Assembly: GCF_000720325.1 (NCBI RefSeq)
Contig: NZ_JOJM01000011.1
Coordinates: forward strand, 1-64,000
Reading direction: 5' to 3'
Length of the DNA: 64,000 nucleotides
Origin: Streptomyces sp. NRRL B-1347
Lineage (GTDB): Bacteria > Actinomycetota > Actinomycetes > Streptomycetales > Streptomycetaceae
Positions within the stretch are counted from its first letter, which is position 1. Each line of letters opens with the position of its first letter. Position numbers and translations under genes: made by a program. The notes below the pieces were generated by a model. The model made no database searches. It was not told the DNA's origin and saw nothing but the letters and a program-made list of their open reading frames with translations. This document shows, one piece after another, positions 57,994-64,000 of the stretch.

Positions 57994-58368
57994 ATGAGTG
58001 AGCGAGCTCTTCGCGGCACGCGCCTCGTGGTGACCAGCTACGAGACCGACCGCGGTATCGACCTGGCCCCGCGCCAGGCCGTGGAGTACGCATGCCAGAA
58101 CGGACATCGATTTGAGATGCCGTTCTCGGTCGAGGCGGAGATCCCGCCGGAGTGGGAGTGCAAGGTCTGCGGGGCCCAGGCACTTCTCGTGGACGGCGAC
58201 GGACCGGAGGAGAAGAAGGGCAAGCCCGCGCGCACGCACTGGGACATGCTCATGGAGCGCCGCACTCGAGAAGAGCTCGAGGAGGTCCTTGAGGAGCGCC
58301 TGGCGGTCCTCAGGTCCGGCGCGATGAACATCGCGGTGCACCCGCGTGACAGCCGCAAGTCCGCGTAA
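57994..58368 (+). CDS. rbpA: RNA polymerase-binding protein RbpA
   Basis: A 124-residue protein that binds RNA polymerase and principal sigma factors and strengthens open complex formation. The N-terminal part is basic. The zinc-binding set is Cys34, His38, Cys56 and Cys59 (ACQNGHRF and WECKVCGA). The C-terminal region (THWDMLMERRTREELEEVLEERLAVLRSG) is the sigma-interaction domain. The ATG at 57994 has GGGAGGCACGATTC upstream. A SigR-type promoter lies 60-90 bp before it. It confers basal rifampicin tolerance in S. coelicolor. A strong terminator follows. Confidence 0.97.
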   Translation: MSERALRGTRLVVTSYETDRGIDLAPRQAVEYACQNGHRFEMPFSVEAEIPPEWECKVCGAQALLVDGDGPEEKKGKPARTHWDMLMERRTREELEEVLEERLAVLRSGAMNIAVHPRDSRKSA

Positions 58369-58390
58369 GCGCACGGCGGTTCGACAGTAA

Positions 58391-58439
58391 CGACGAGGGC
58401 CGGGCCCGCTGCTCTGCAGCGGGCCCGGCCCTCGTCGTC
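58391..58439 (+). terminator. Very long hairpin terminator after rbpA
   Basis: Arms of about 23 bp (58391-58413 and 58417-58439), starting ACGACGAGGGCC, form a perfect stem around TCT. It lies between convergent rbpA and fxsA and probably ends both. GTCGTCTTTGC follows and repeats once, at 58435 and 58450. Confidence 0.88.
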
Positions 58440-58492
58440 TTTGCAGGTCCGTCGTCTTTGCAGGTCGCCGCCCCCCCCGGGCGGGGTCCCGG

Positions 58493-59080
58493 CTAGCGCG
58501 GGAGCTGGGGGTCGTCCGGATAGCCGCCCGGGCGGGCCGGGGGCTGGTCCTCGCGGATCACCTCGCCCTGTACGACCTTGCCGTCGGGGTGGTGCATCCG
58601 CGCCTGCTGGAAGGCGTCGCCGAGGCTGCCGGGGGCGGCCGCCGCGGCCGCGCGGAGCTTGCGGTCGAAGGCGCGCTCGGCGCTGCGGCTGAGGACCTTC
58701 TGCAGCGGCGGTACGAGCAGCAACAGGCCCAGGACGTCCGAGATCAGGCCGGGCATGATCAGCAGGAGCCCGCCGAGCATGGTGAGGGCGCTGCCGCCGC
58801 CCTGGTCCTGCGCGGGCGCCACGCCCTGCTGCTGCTGTTGCAGCGCCTCGCTCAGGTTCTTGAAGGCGCGGCGGCCGGCCCGCTTGATGACGAAGGAGCC
58901 GAGCACCAGGCCGCCCACGAGCAGCAGGAACACGGTCAGGCCGCTCGACGCGCCCGCCACCACGGTGAGCAGCCAGATCTCCAGGACCAGCCAGGCGACG
59001 AGGCCGAGGGGCAGGAACCTGAGGACGCGGGAGCGCCGGGGCCGGGCGGGCTTGAGGGGAGGCGGTGCGCCAGTCGTCAT
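58493..59080 (-). CDS. fxsA: FxsA family membrane protein
   Basis: A 195-residue FxsA homologue. The conserved membrane region has LPLGLVAWLVLEIWLLTVVA, then LLLVGGLVLGSFVIKRAG and GGLLLIMPGLISDVLGLLLLVPPL, in all three to four spans. FxsA in E. coli relieves exclusion of phage T7 by F; in Streptomyces its role is unknown. A glutamine-rich loop (QQQQQ) lies between spans. The ATG at 59080 is well placed. It converges with rbpA and lies 47 bp after the end of ppm1, so they could share a transcript. Confidence 0.92.
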   Translation of the reverse strand: MTTGAPPPLKPARPRRSRVLRFLPLGLVAWLVLEIWLLTVVAGASSGLTVFLLLVGGLVLGSFVIKRAGRRAFKNLSEALQQQQQGVAPAQDQGGGSALTMLGGLLLIMPGLISDVLGLLLLVPPLQKVLSRSAERAFDRKLRAAAAAAPGSLGDAFQQARMHHPDGKVVQGEVIREDQPPARPGGYPDDPQLPR

Positions 59081-59127
59081 GCTCCCAGTGTGCCTGGCCC
59101 CGGCTCAGACCGGGATAAGCGGGGTGA

Positions 59128-59931
59128 TCAAGAGCGGGGGTCGGACGGCTTGCGGCCCAGGGCCTTGCCGACCCGCTCCCCCACGCCCCAGGCGGTGACC
59201 CGCCACAGCGCCTCGGCGACGATGTCGCGGCTCATCTTGCTGTCGCCGTGCTCCCGCTCCACGAAGGTGATGGGCACCTCCACGACGTGGTAGCCCGCCT
59301 TGATGGCGCGCCGGGCCAGGTCGACCTGGAAGCAGTAGCCCTGCGACGCCACGTCGCCGAGGCCGAGCCCGGCCAGGGTCTCGCTGCGGAAGGCGCGGTA
59401 GCCGCCGGTGACGTCGCGGATCGGCACGTCGAGGAGCAGCCGGGAGTACGTGCTGCCGCCACGGGACAGGAACTCGCGCGACTTGGGCCAGTTGACGACC
59501 CGTCCGCCCGGCACCCAGCGCGAGCCGAGCACCAGGTCGGCGCCCTTGAGGGCGGTGAGCAGGCGCGGCAGTTCCTCGGGCTGGTGCGAGCCGTCGGCGT
59601 CCATCTCGACCAGGACGCCGTAGCCGTGCTCCAGGCCCCAGGAGAACCCCGCGAGGTAGGCGGCGCCGAGGCCTTCCTTGCCCTTGCGGTGCAGCACGTG
59701 GACGTGGTCGTCCTCGCCCGCCAGCTCGTCCGCGATCTTCCCGGTGCCGTCGGGGCTGTTGTCGTCGGCGACGAGCACGTGCGCCTGCGGCACGGCGGTG
59801 CGCACCCGGCCCACGATCGCCTGGATGTTCTCCGCCTCGTTGTAGGTCGGGATGATCACCAAGGCCTGGCCGAGCGGGCCGAACTGCCGTCCCTCGTCCG
59901 CCGCTTCGCTGATCCCGCCGCCGTTGCTCAC
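59128..59931 (-). CDS. ppm1: Polyprenol monophosphomannose synthase
   Basis: A 267-residue GT2 glycosyltransferase that moves mannose from GDP-mannose to polyprenol phosphate. The mannose is then used for protein O-mannosylation at the membrane and for glycolipids. The motifs are VIIPTYNEAENI, VADDNSPDGTG, VEMDADGSHQP, GSRWVPGG and GGYRAFR. There is no membrane domain, as in the free Ppm1 of Streptomyces. The GTG at 59931 has only a weak ribosome site (GGGGCAG). A probable promoter lies about 370 nt upstream, so the mRNA has a long leader. Loss of Ppm1 in S. coelicolor gives phage phiC31 resistance and antibiotic hypersensitivity (family knowledge). Confidence 0.93.
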   Translation of the reverse strand: MSNGGGISEAADEGRQFGPLGQALVIIPTYNEAENIQAIVGRVRTAVPQAHVLVADDNSPDGTGKIADELAGEDDHVHVLHRKGKEGLGAAYLAGFSWGLEHGYGVLVEMDADGSHQPEELPRLLTALKGADLVLGSRWVPGGRVVNWPKSREFLSRGGSTYSRLLLDVPIRDVTGGYRAFRSETLAGLGLGDVASQGYCFQVDLARRAIKAGYHVVEVPITFVEREHGDSKMSRDIVAEALWRVTAWGVGERVGKALGRKPSDPRS

Positions 59932-60448
59932 TACTGCCCCTTCGTTCGTACGCAGGGGACCACCATAGTGGCCCGGGCCTGGGGCTCTCGTACCCGTGCG
60001 GAAGCGATCCTGCGGGTCGGGGCCCGGTGCCCTTCGGGCCGGCCTGGGACCCGCTGGCTGCGGATCGACCGAGAGCCGTTGTCTACTGAGCTTCCGGGCC
60101 CCACCCGGGTCGCACCTCCCCCGAGCTCACCAGGGAGCGGGAGGGACGTCCTTGCCCCGGCGATCGCGTTCCCGCGCCCGGGCGTCGCGGGCGCTGGACC
60201 TGGCTCCCTGTGGTGGTGCGCCGGTGCGGCGCACCACCCGTGGCCCAGCGGCGTTCGACGACTGCGCGCAGGTACACCGGTCGGACGTCCTGTGGTGGAC
60301 CCGGCCGAAACTACCCGTGCACGGCGGCCGTCTGTCAATAGCCGTGTGACCTGCGTGGTTTCCGTAGATCAGCAGGTCAGTGGCGAGAGACCGCGCCGCG
60401 CGCGACGCGCCGCCTGGCCCCGTTCGGAGCCGCGCGGCCGCACCGGCG
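59932..60448 (-). promoter_or_regulatory. Long leader and promoter region of ppm1
   Basis: This 517-bp stretch has no supported gene. On the minus strand TTGACA (60338-60333) and TAGTTT (60313-60308) are 19 bases apart, a strong promoter except for the spacing. Transcription from it would leave a leader of about 370 nt before the GTG at 59931. A perfect hairpin lies inside it (60213-60237). Short ORFs cross the leader, one beginning MYLRAVVERRWATGG at 60277; none shows protein-like composition. Confidence 0.55.
60213..60237 (-). promoter_or_regulatory. 10-bp perfect hairpin in the ppm1 leader
   Basis: Arms GTGGTGCGCC and GGCGCACCAC enclose GGTGC (plus strand). Read in the ppm1 direction it lies some 75-100 nt after the predicted transcription start. 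It could be an attenuator or, less likely, the terminator of the upstream amidohydrolase gene. Confidence 0.6.
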
Positions 60449-62080
60449 TCACTCGCCCGGCCGTACGAACACCGTCTCCCCTGCGACCACCGTGCGCAGA
60501 CAGACGGGCAGCTCGGTGCCGGGCGTCAGGTCGGGCAGGCCCGGGGTGCCGGAGCGCGGGTCGGTGGACCAGCGGGCGACGCGGTCGTCGGGGGCCTGGA
60601 CCACGAGTTCGCCGGTGCGCCACACGGCGTAGTCGGCGGGGGCGCCGGGCACCAGGACGCCCGCGTCGTCGCGCCCTGTGGCCCGCCAGCCGCCGCGCGT
60701 GTGGGCGGTGAAGGCGGCGCGCACGGACACCCGCTGCTCGGCGGTGCGGTGGAAGGCGGCGGCGCGGACGGTGCCCCACGGGTCGAGCGGCGTGACCGGG
60801 CTGTCGGAGCCGAAGGCGAGCGGCACACCCGCGCGCAGCAGGGCCGCGTACGGATTGAGGGCGCGGGCGCGCTCGGCGCCAAGCCGCCGGGCGTACATGC
60901 CGTCGCCGCCCCACAGCGCGTCGAACGCGGGCTGCACGGAGGCGGTCAGGCCGAACTCGGCGAAGGCGGCGATGGTCTCCGGGGTGAGCATCTCGGCGTG
61001 CTCGACGCGGTGCCGGGCGGCGCGCACGCGGGCGAGGCCGACCTTCTCCGCTGCGGCGCGCACGCCGTCCGTCACGGCGGTCACGGCGGCGTCCCCGATG
61101 GCGTGGAAGCCCGCCTGGAGGCCCGCTTCGGCACAGGCGACGACGTGGTCCGCGACGTCGGCGGCGCTCAGGTAGGCATTGCCGGTGGCCGCTGCGTCCG
61201 CGTACGGCTCGTGCAGCCAGGCCGTGTGCGAGCCGAGCGAGCCGTCCACGAAGAGGTCACCGGCGGCACCCCGGGCGCCGAGCTCCCGCGCGCGGGCGAC
61301 GCCTGTGGCGCCCAGCTCGCCCCAGTAGCCGACGACGCGCGGCCCCGGCTCCTCCGCGGCGAGGCGCAGAAGGCCGGTGAAGTCGTCCTCGCTGGAGATG
61401 GTGGGGCCCGCGCACTCGTGGACGGAGCCGATGCCGAGCGACGCGGCGCGCCGGAGCGCGGCGCGCTGGGCCTCGGCGCGCTGGAGCGGCGTGACGGCCC
61501 CGTGGGCGGCCTCGCGCACCGCGTGGTGGGCGTCGGCGGTCAGCGGCGCGTCGGCGCGGAACCCGGCCGCGTCGGCGACGCCGGGCACCAGGTCGAGGAG
61601 GGCGGTGGTGACGACGGCGGAGTGCACGTCGATGCGCGACAGGTACAGCGGGCGGCCCCCGGTGGCCTCGTCGAGCTCCGCGCGCGCGGGCGGGCGGCCG
61701 TCGGGCCAGCGGGCGGCGTCCCAGCCGTGGCCGAGCAGCACCCGGTCGTCCGGGCGCGCGGCGGCATATTCGCGGACGAGAACGAGCGCTTCGGCCAGGC
61801 TCCCGGCCCCGGAGAGGTCCAGGCCGGTGAGCGCGAGGCCTGCGCCCGTGGTGTGCACATGGGCGTCGGTGAACGCGGGGGTGACGAGGGCGCCTTCGAG
61901 GTGGACGACCTCGTCGACGCCGTCCGCGAAGGCGTCGGCGGCGCCTTCGGAGCCGACCCAGGCGACATGGCCGCGCTCGACGACCATCGCGGTCGCGAAG
62001 GGGTCGGCGGGGCTGTGGACTTCTCCGCCGCGCAGCAGGACGGTGCGGTGCCCGCTCTCGGGGGTGGTGCGCTCGCTCAT
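60449..62080 (-). CDS. Amidohydrolase 3 family protein (YtcJ-like)
   Basis: A 543-residue metal-dependent amidohydrolase. It contains VTPAFTDAHVHTTG with the first metal histidines, then GFHAIGDAAV, RHRVEHAEML and PLAFGSDSPVTPLDPWGT with the catalytic aspartate. YtcJ-like proteins are cytosolic deacylases or imidohydrolases of unknown substrate. The ATG at 62080 (MSERTTPESG) is preceded by a weak GAGACTG. It follows the Lrp regulator gene by 87 bp in the same direction, so they may be co-transcribed. Confidence 0.88.
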   Translation of the reverse strand: MSERTTPESGHRTVLLRGGEVHSPADPFATAMVVERGHVAWVGSEGAADAFADGVDEVVHLEGALVTPAFTDAHVHTTGAGLALTGLDLSGAGSLAEALVLVREYAAARPDDRVLLGHGWDAARWPDGRPPARAELDEATGGRPLYLSRIDVHSAVVTTALLDLVPGVADAAGFRADAPLTADAHHAVREAAHGAVTPLQRAEAQRAALRRAASLGIGSVHECAGPTISSEDDFTGLLRLAAEEPGPRVVGYWGELGATGVARARELGARGAAGDLFVDGSLGSHTAWLHEPYADAAATGNAYLSAADVADHVVACAEAGLQAGFHAIGDAAVTAVTDGVRAAAEKVGLARVRAARHRVEHAEMLTPETIAAFAEFGLTASVQPAFDALWGGDGMYARRLGAERARALNPYAALLRAGVPLAFGSDSPVTPLDPWGTVRAAAFHRTAEQRVSVRAAFTAHTRGGWRATGRDDAGVLVPGAPADYAVWRTGELVVQAPDDRVARWSTDPRSGTPGLPDLTPGTELPVCLRTVVAGETVFVRPGE

Positions 62081-62167
62081 GGGGACAGTCTCGCGCCTGC
62101 GCGAGGGCGGCGTGCCGCCGGGGTGGCGCGCCCGCACCGGCGCGCCGCGCGGGGCCCGCGGGGGCCT

Positions 62168-62608
62168 TCAGATCCGCGGCGGCCGCGCCTCGTACGGCGT
62201 GGACAGGACCACCGTCGTGTGGGTGGAGACCCCGGCGAGCGAGCGCAGCCTGGCGAGCAGGTTCTCCAGCTCGTGCGGGGTCGCGACCCGGACCTTCAGG
62301 AGGTAGTTCTCCGCGCCCGCCACGCTGTGGCAGGCCTCGATCTCGGGCACTCCGGCGAGGCGTTCGGCGATGTCGTCGGGCGCGCTGGGGTCGAACGGCT
62401 TCACCGCGATGAAGGCGGTGAGCGGCAGCCCGACGGCCTCGGGGTCGACGACCGCGGCGTAGCCGCGGATCACCCCGCGCTGCTCCAGCCTGCGCACCCG
62501 CTGGTGCACGGCAGACGTGGACAGGCCCGTGGCCTTGCCCAGGTCGGTGTAGCTCATCCGCCCGTCCTTGACGAGCAGCTGCACGATCTGTCGGTCCAGC
62601 TCCTCCAT
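62168..62608 (-). CDS. Lrp/AsnC family regulator
   Basis: A 146-residue regulator. The helix-turn-helix (LDRQIVQLLVKDGRMSYTDLGKATGLSTSAVHQRVRRLEQRGVI) precedes a RAM ligand-binding domain (AFIAVKPFD, CHSVAGAENYLLKVRV). It likely binds an amino acid. The ATG at 62608 has no ribosome-binding site; TAGGTT ends six bases before it, so the mRNA is probably leaderless. It may regulate the downstream amidohydrolase gene and itself. Confidence 0.92.
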   Translation of the reverse strand: MEELDRQIVQLLVKDGRMSYTDLGKATGLSTSAVHQRVRRLEQRGVIRGYAAVVDPEAVGLPLTAFIAVKPFDPSAPDDIAERLAGVPEIEACHSVAGAENYLLKVRVATPHELENLLARLRSLAGVSTHTTVVLSTPYEARPPRI

Positions 62609-62994
62609 GCGCCGAACCTACAGTGCCCTTGATCCTCGCCGATACCTGAGTGACGCCCGAAGGGCACCGGGGCGGGCCCCGGGCGCCGCCCGCGCGAGAG
62701 TGGGTGCGGCGCGAGCAGGGCGCCCGCGGCCCTGGCTCCGGGTGCCACGGACGCGTCGGCGGGAAGGGCCGCGGGAGGGGATCGCTCCGCATGACCCCTC
62801 GCACGTCCGCATACCTGCGCACGCCTCGGGAGCCGCCCCGCGCACAGCGGCATCTTCATCCGGCATGTGACGAACGCCACACATCAGGGGGCGGGTCCGC
62901 GGAAGTGCCGCGATTACCGCCAGGACGGGGCGGGAAGTGCTTCGTGTGGTCGAGGCCGCAGTGCCTTGTCGGCCCACCCGAGGGGGAGATTCCC
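62609..62994. promoter_or_regulatory. Divergent region between the Lrp gene and a small Cys-containing protein gene
   Basis: On the minus strand TAGGTT at 62620-62615 is the likely -10 of the leaderless Lrp transcript. The remaining 370 bp toward the rightward gene has no clear promoter. The sequence CATGTGACGAACGCCACACATC near 62863-62884 has partial symmetry (GTGACGAACGCCAC), and GGGGGAGA precedes the ATG at 62995. I see no gene in it. Confidence 0.4.
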
Positions 62995-63441
62995 ATGCAT
63001 AACCTGAAGCGCCCCGGTCGTACCGCGCGCCGCAAGCAGCAGATCGTCGAACTGCTCGAACCCGCACCGGAGGGCGTCGAACCCGCCGACGCCGATGACG
63101 AGGAGTTCGACGCCTACGACACCCTGGAGATGTACCGCGTGACCTGCCCCGACTGCGGGCAGCCCATCGCGCTCCTGGCGGACGAGGACGTCCTGCCCGA
63201 GCACGCCCTGTGCCCCACGCCGTGGAACCCCTTCGGGCTCACCGTCTGCGCGGGCACGGGCCGCCTCGCGACCGAGGCCGAGTGCGCGGACGAGTCGCCC
63301 GAGCCCCAGGAGCAGGACACCGCCCTGCTCCTCACGCTCCCGCAGGGTCTGGACTGGCGCACGCAGCCGTTCTCGCACGTCGGCGGGCCCGGCTCACGCC
63401 CGATCCGGGTGCCCCGGCAGGTCCGCCGCGCCGCGGCCTGA
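62995..63441 (+). CDS. Hypothetical small protein with a possible zinc-binding pair
   Basis: A 148-residue protein of unknown function. The N-terminus is basic (MHNLKRPGRTARRKQQIVELLEP). The central part has MYRVTCPDCGQPIALLADEDVLPEHALCP, where CPDC with a later His/Cys could bind zinc, and a CAGTGR follows. The C-terminus reads LDWRTQPFSHVGGPGSRPIRVPR. The ATG at 62995 is supported by AGGGGGAGATTCCC. It is probably a conserved actinomycete protein and I cannot assign it. Confidence 0.78.
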   Translation: MHNLKRPGRTARRKQQIVELLEPAPEGVEPADADDEEFDAYDTLEMYRVTCPDCGQPIALLADEDVLPEHALCPTPWNPFGLTVCAGTGRLATEAECADESPEPQEQDTALLLTLPQGLDWRTQPFSHVGGPGSRPIRVPRQVRRAAA

Positions 63442-63464
63442 GCCGCCGCGCCCGGCCGGTTCGC

Positions 63465-63492
63465 GACGGCCCGTCAGCACTGACGGGCCGTC
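63465..63492 (+). terminator. Hairpin terminator between convergent genes
   Basis: GACGGCCCGTCA (63465-63476) and TGACGGGCCGTC (63481-63492) form a perfect 12-bp stem around GCAC. A near-copy, TGATGGCCCGTCACC, follows at 63502. It separates the hypothetical gene from the leftward partial gene. Confidence 0.85.
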
Positions 63493-63511
63493 ACCAGCAA
63501 CTGATGGCCCG

Positions 63512-64000
63512 TCACCAGTAGTCGCCGCGCACCATCGCCGCGAGGCTCGCGTGGTGCAGGATCAGCGTGTCGGGGTCGTCCGGCACCGCCGCCTCCCCGA
63601 AGTGCACCTGCCGGTGAGCGACGCGCAGCATGACAACGGCGTGCCGCAGCGCCGCGTACAGCGTGTAGAAGTCCATGTCGCGCGGCCGGTGGCCGGTCAG
63701 CTCCGCATAGCGGTCCTCGACGCGGTCGCGGCGCAGGAAGCCGGGCAGTCCGCGCTGGCCGAATCCCGCCGTCAGGTCCTGGAAGAACCGGTGCAGGTAC
63801 ACGGTCCAGCCGAGGTCGACCTCGCGCGGCCCGAGGCAGGCCATCTCCCAGTCGAGCACGGCGGCCGGGTCGAAGCCTTCGTAGACGATGTTGCCGATGC
63901 GGGCGTCGCCCCAGTTGAGGACCGTCTCGCCGGGGTCGGCGGGCCACAGGTCCTCGAGGCGTGCGAAGGCGCTCTCGATGAGGGGCGAGCGGGGCAGCCC
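63512..64000 (-). CDS. Phosphotransferase family protein (APH/ACAD10-like), 5' part outside the window
   Basis: The gene enters from the right edge; only its C-terminal 162 residues are visible. It contains VLNWGDARIGNIVYEGFDPAAVLDWEMACLGPREVDLGW, the catalytic-loop-like GDARIGN and the metal-binding DWE, which identify a protein-kinase-like aminoglycoside/choline phosphotransferase. In this branch, DWEMA with GPREVDLGW is often in acyl-CoA-dehydrogenase-linked (ACAD10/11-type) proteins. The true start lies beyond 64000. It is read toward the terminator at 63465-63492. Confidence 0.85.
   Translation of the reverse strand, partial: GLPRSPLIESAFARLEDLWPADPGETVLNWGDARIGNIVYEGFDPAAVLDWEMACLGPREVDLGWTVYLHRFFQDLTAGFGQRGLPGFLRRDRVEDRYAELTGHRPRDMDFYTLYAALRHAVVMLRVAHRQVHFGEAAVPDDPDTLILHHASLAAMVRGDYW

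Noticed and set aside
60083..60277. A leader peptide gene (MYLRAVVERRWATGG) in the ppm1 leader
   Set aside because: No ribosome site or codon run typical of attenuators is present, and the rest of the frame is Arg/Pro-rich like shadow ORFs. It is mentioned only as part of the leader finding.
63474..63947. Alternative minus-strand frame in the last 500 bases
   Set aside because: It overlaps the APH-like gene in another frame and lacks any motif, while 63512-64000 encodes DWEMA and GPREVDLGW.

Overview
The window is high-GC actinomycete chromosome, almost certainly Streptomyces. The evidence is GC-rich third codon positions with long shadow ORFs opposite nearly every gene, a conservon (cvnA-D), the sporulation pair smeA-sffA, rbpA behind a SigR-type promoter, and a mycothiol-type formaldehyde dehydrogenase. 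Gene content and order fit the core-chromosome region that starts at crr (SCO1390 in S. coelicolor numbering) and runs past smeA-sffA (SCO1415-1416) and rbpA-fxsA-ppm1 (SCO1421-1423). I see no insertion sequence, prophage, CRISPR array or tRNA.

Layout. 1-410: leader and promoter region of an rRNA operon that reads leftward out of the window. 552-2752: crr-ptsI, the general PTS proteins EIIA and EI. 2833-9799: a hypothetical protein, acetoacetyl-CoA synthetase, a GH31 glycosidase, a Nudix hydrolase and a secreted VanX-like dipeptidase. 9863-11496: an overlapping DUF35/thiolase pair. 11893-14260: glpF-glpK. 14469-22813: a conservon in which a 1256-residue ATP-dependent 5-oxoprolinase/hydantoinase sits between cvnC and cvnD. 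24268-33885: a methylated-amine module (Rieske ferredoxin and reductase, IclR regulator, mycothiol-dependent formaldehyde dehydrogenase, dimethylglycine-oxidase-like enzyme, sarcosine-oxidase-like enzyme, Rieske oxygenase). Together these would demethylate glycine betaine or a similar compound stepwise to glycine and remove the formaldehyde.

33957-41236: a three-gene leftward operon ending in a 1563-residue SMC-like ATPase with an unusual Walker B (Asn where Glu is expected). Two upstream proteins resemble the accessory subunits of MukBEF/MksBEF/Wadjet complexes by size and order, but there is no nuclease gene. This is the best candidate for an undescribed system. 41330-46692: a GntR regulator with a clear operator facing a transporter, a frameshifted DUF1445 gene and pxpABC, the prokaryotic 5-oxoprolinase. 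The window therefore encodes two unrelated 5-oxoprolinases.

46578-52360: SGNH hydrolase, two GT4 glycosyltransferases, a HEAT-repeat protein and an ankyrin protein, all leftward. 52685-54494: smeA-sffA behind a striking A/T-rich palindrome. 54613-57691: a divergent MocR/YczE pair and a GDPD phosphodiesterase. 57994-59931: rbpA, fxsA and ppm1, the last with a probable leader of about 370 nt. 60449-64000: an amidohydrolase, an Lrp regulator, a small Cys-containing protein and a partial aminoglycoside-phosphotransferase-like gene cut by the window edge.

Several genes carry low-complexity in-frame inserts built from short DNA repeats: the ferredoxin reductase, the dimethylglycine-oxidase-like enzyme, one glycosyltransferase, the SGNH hydrolase and a membrane protein. 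Micro-repeat expansion inside coding sequence looks like a trait of this genome. Family assignments rest on motifs read by eye; no database search was run.
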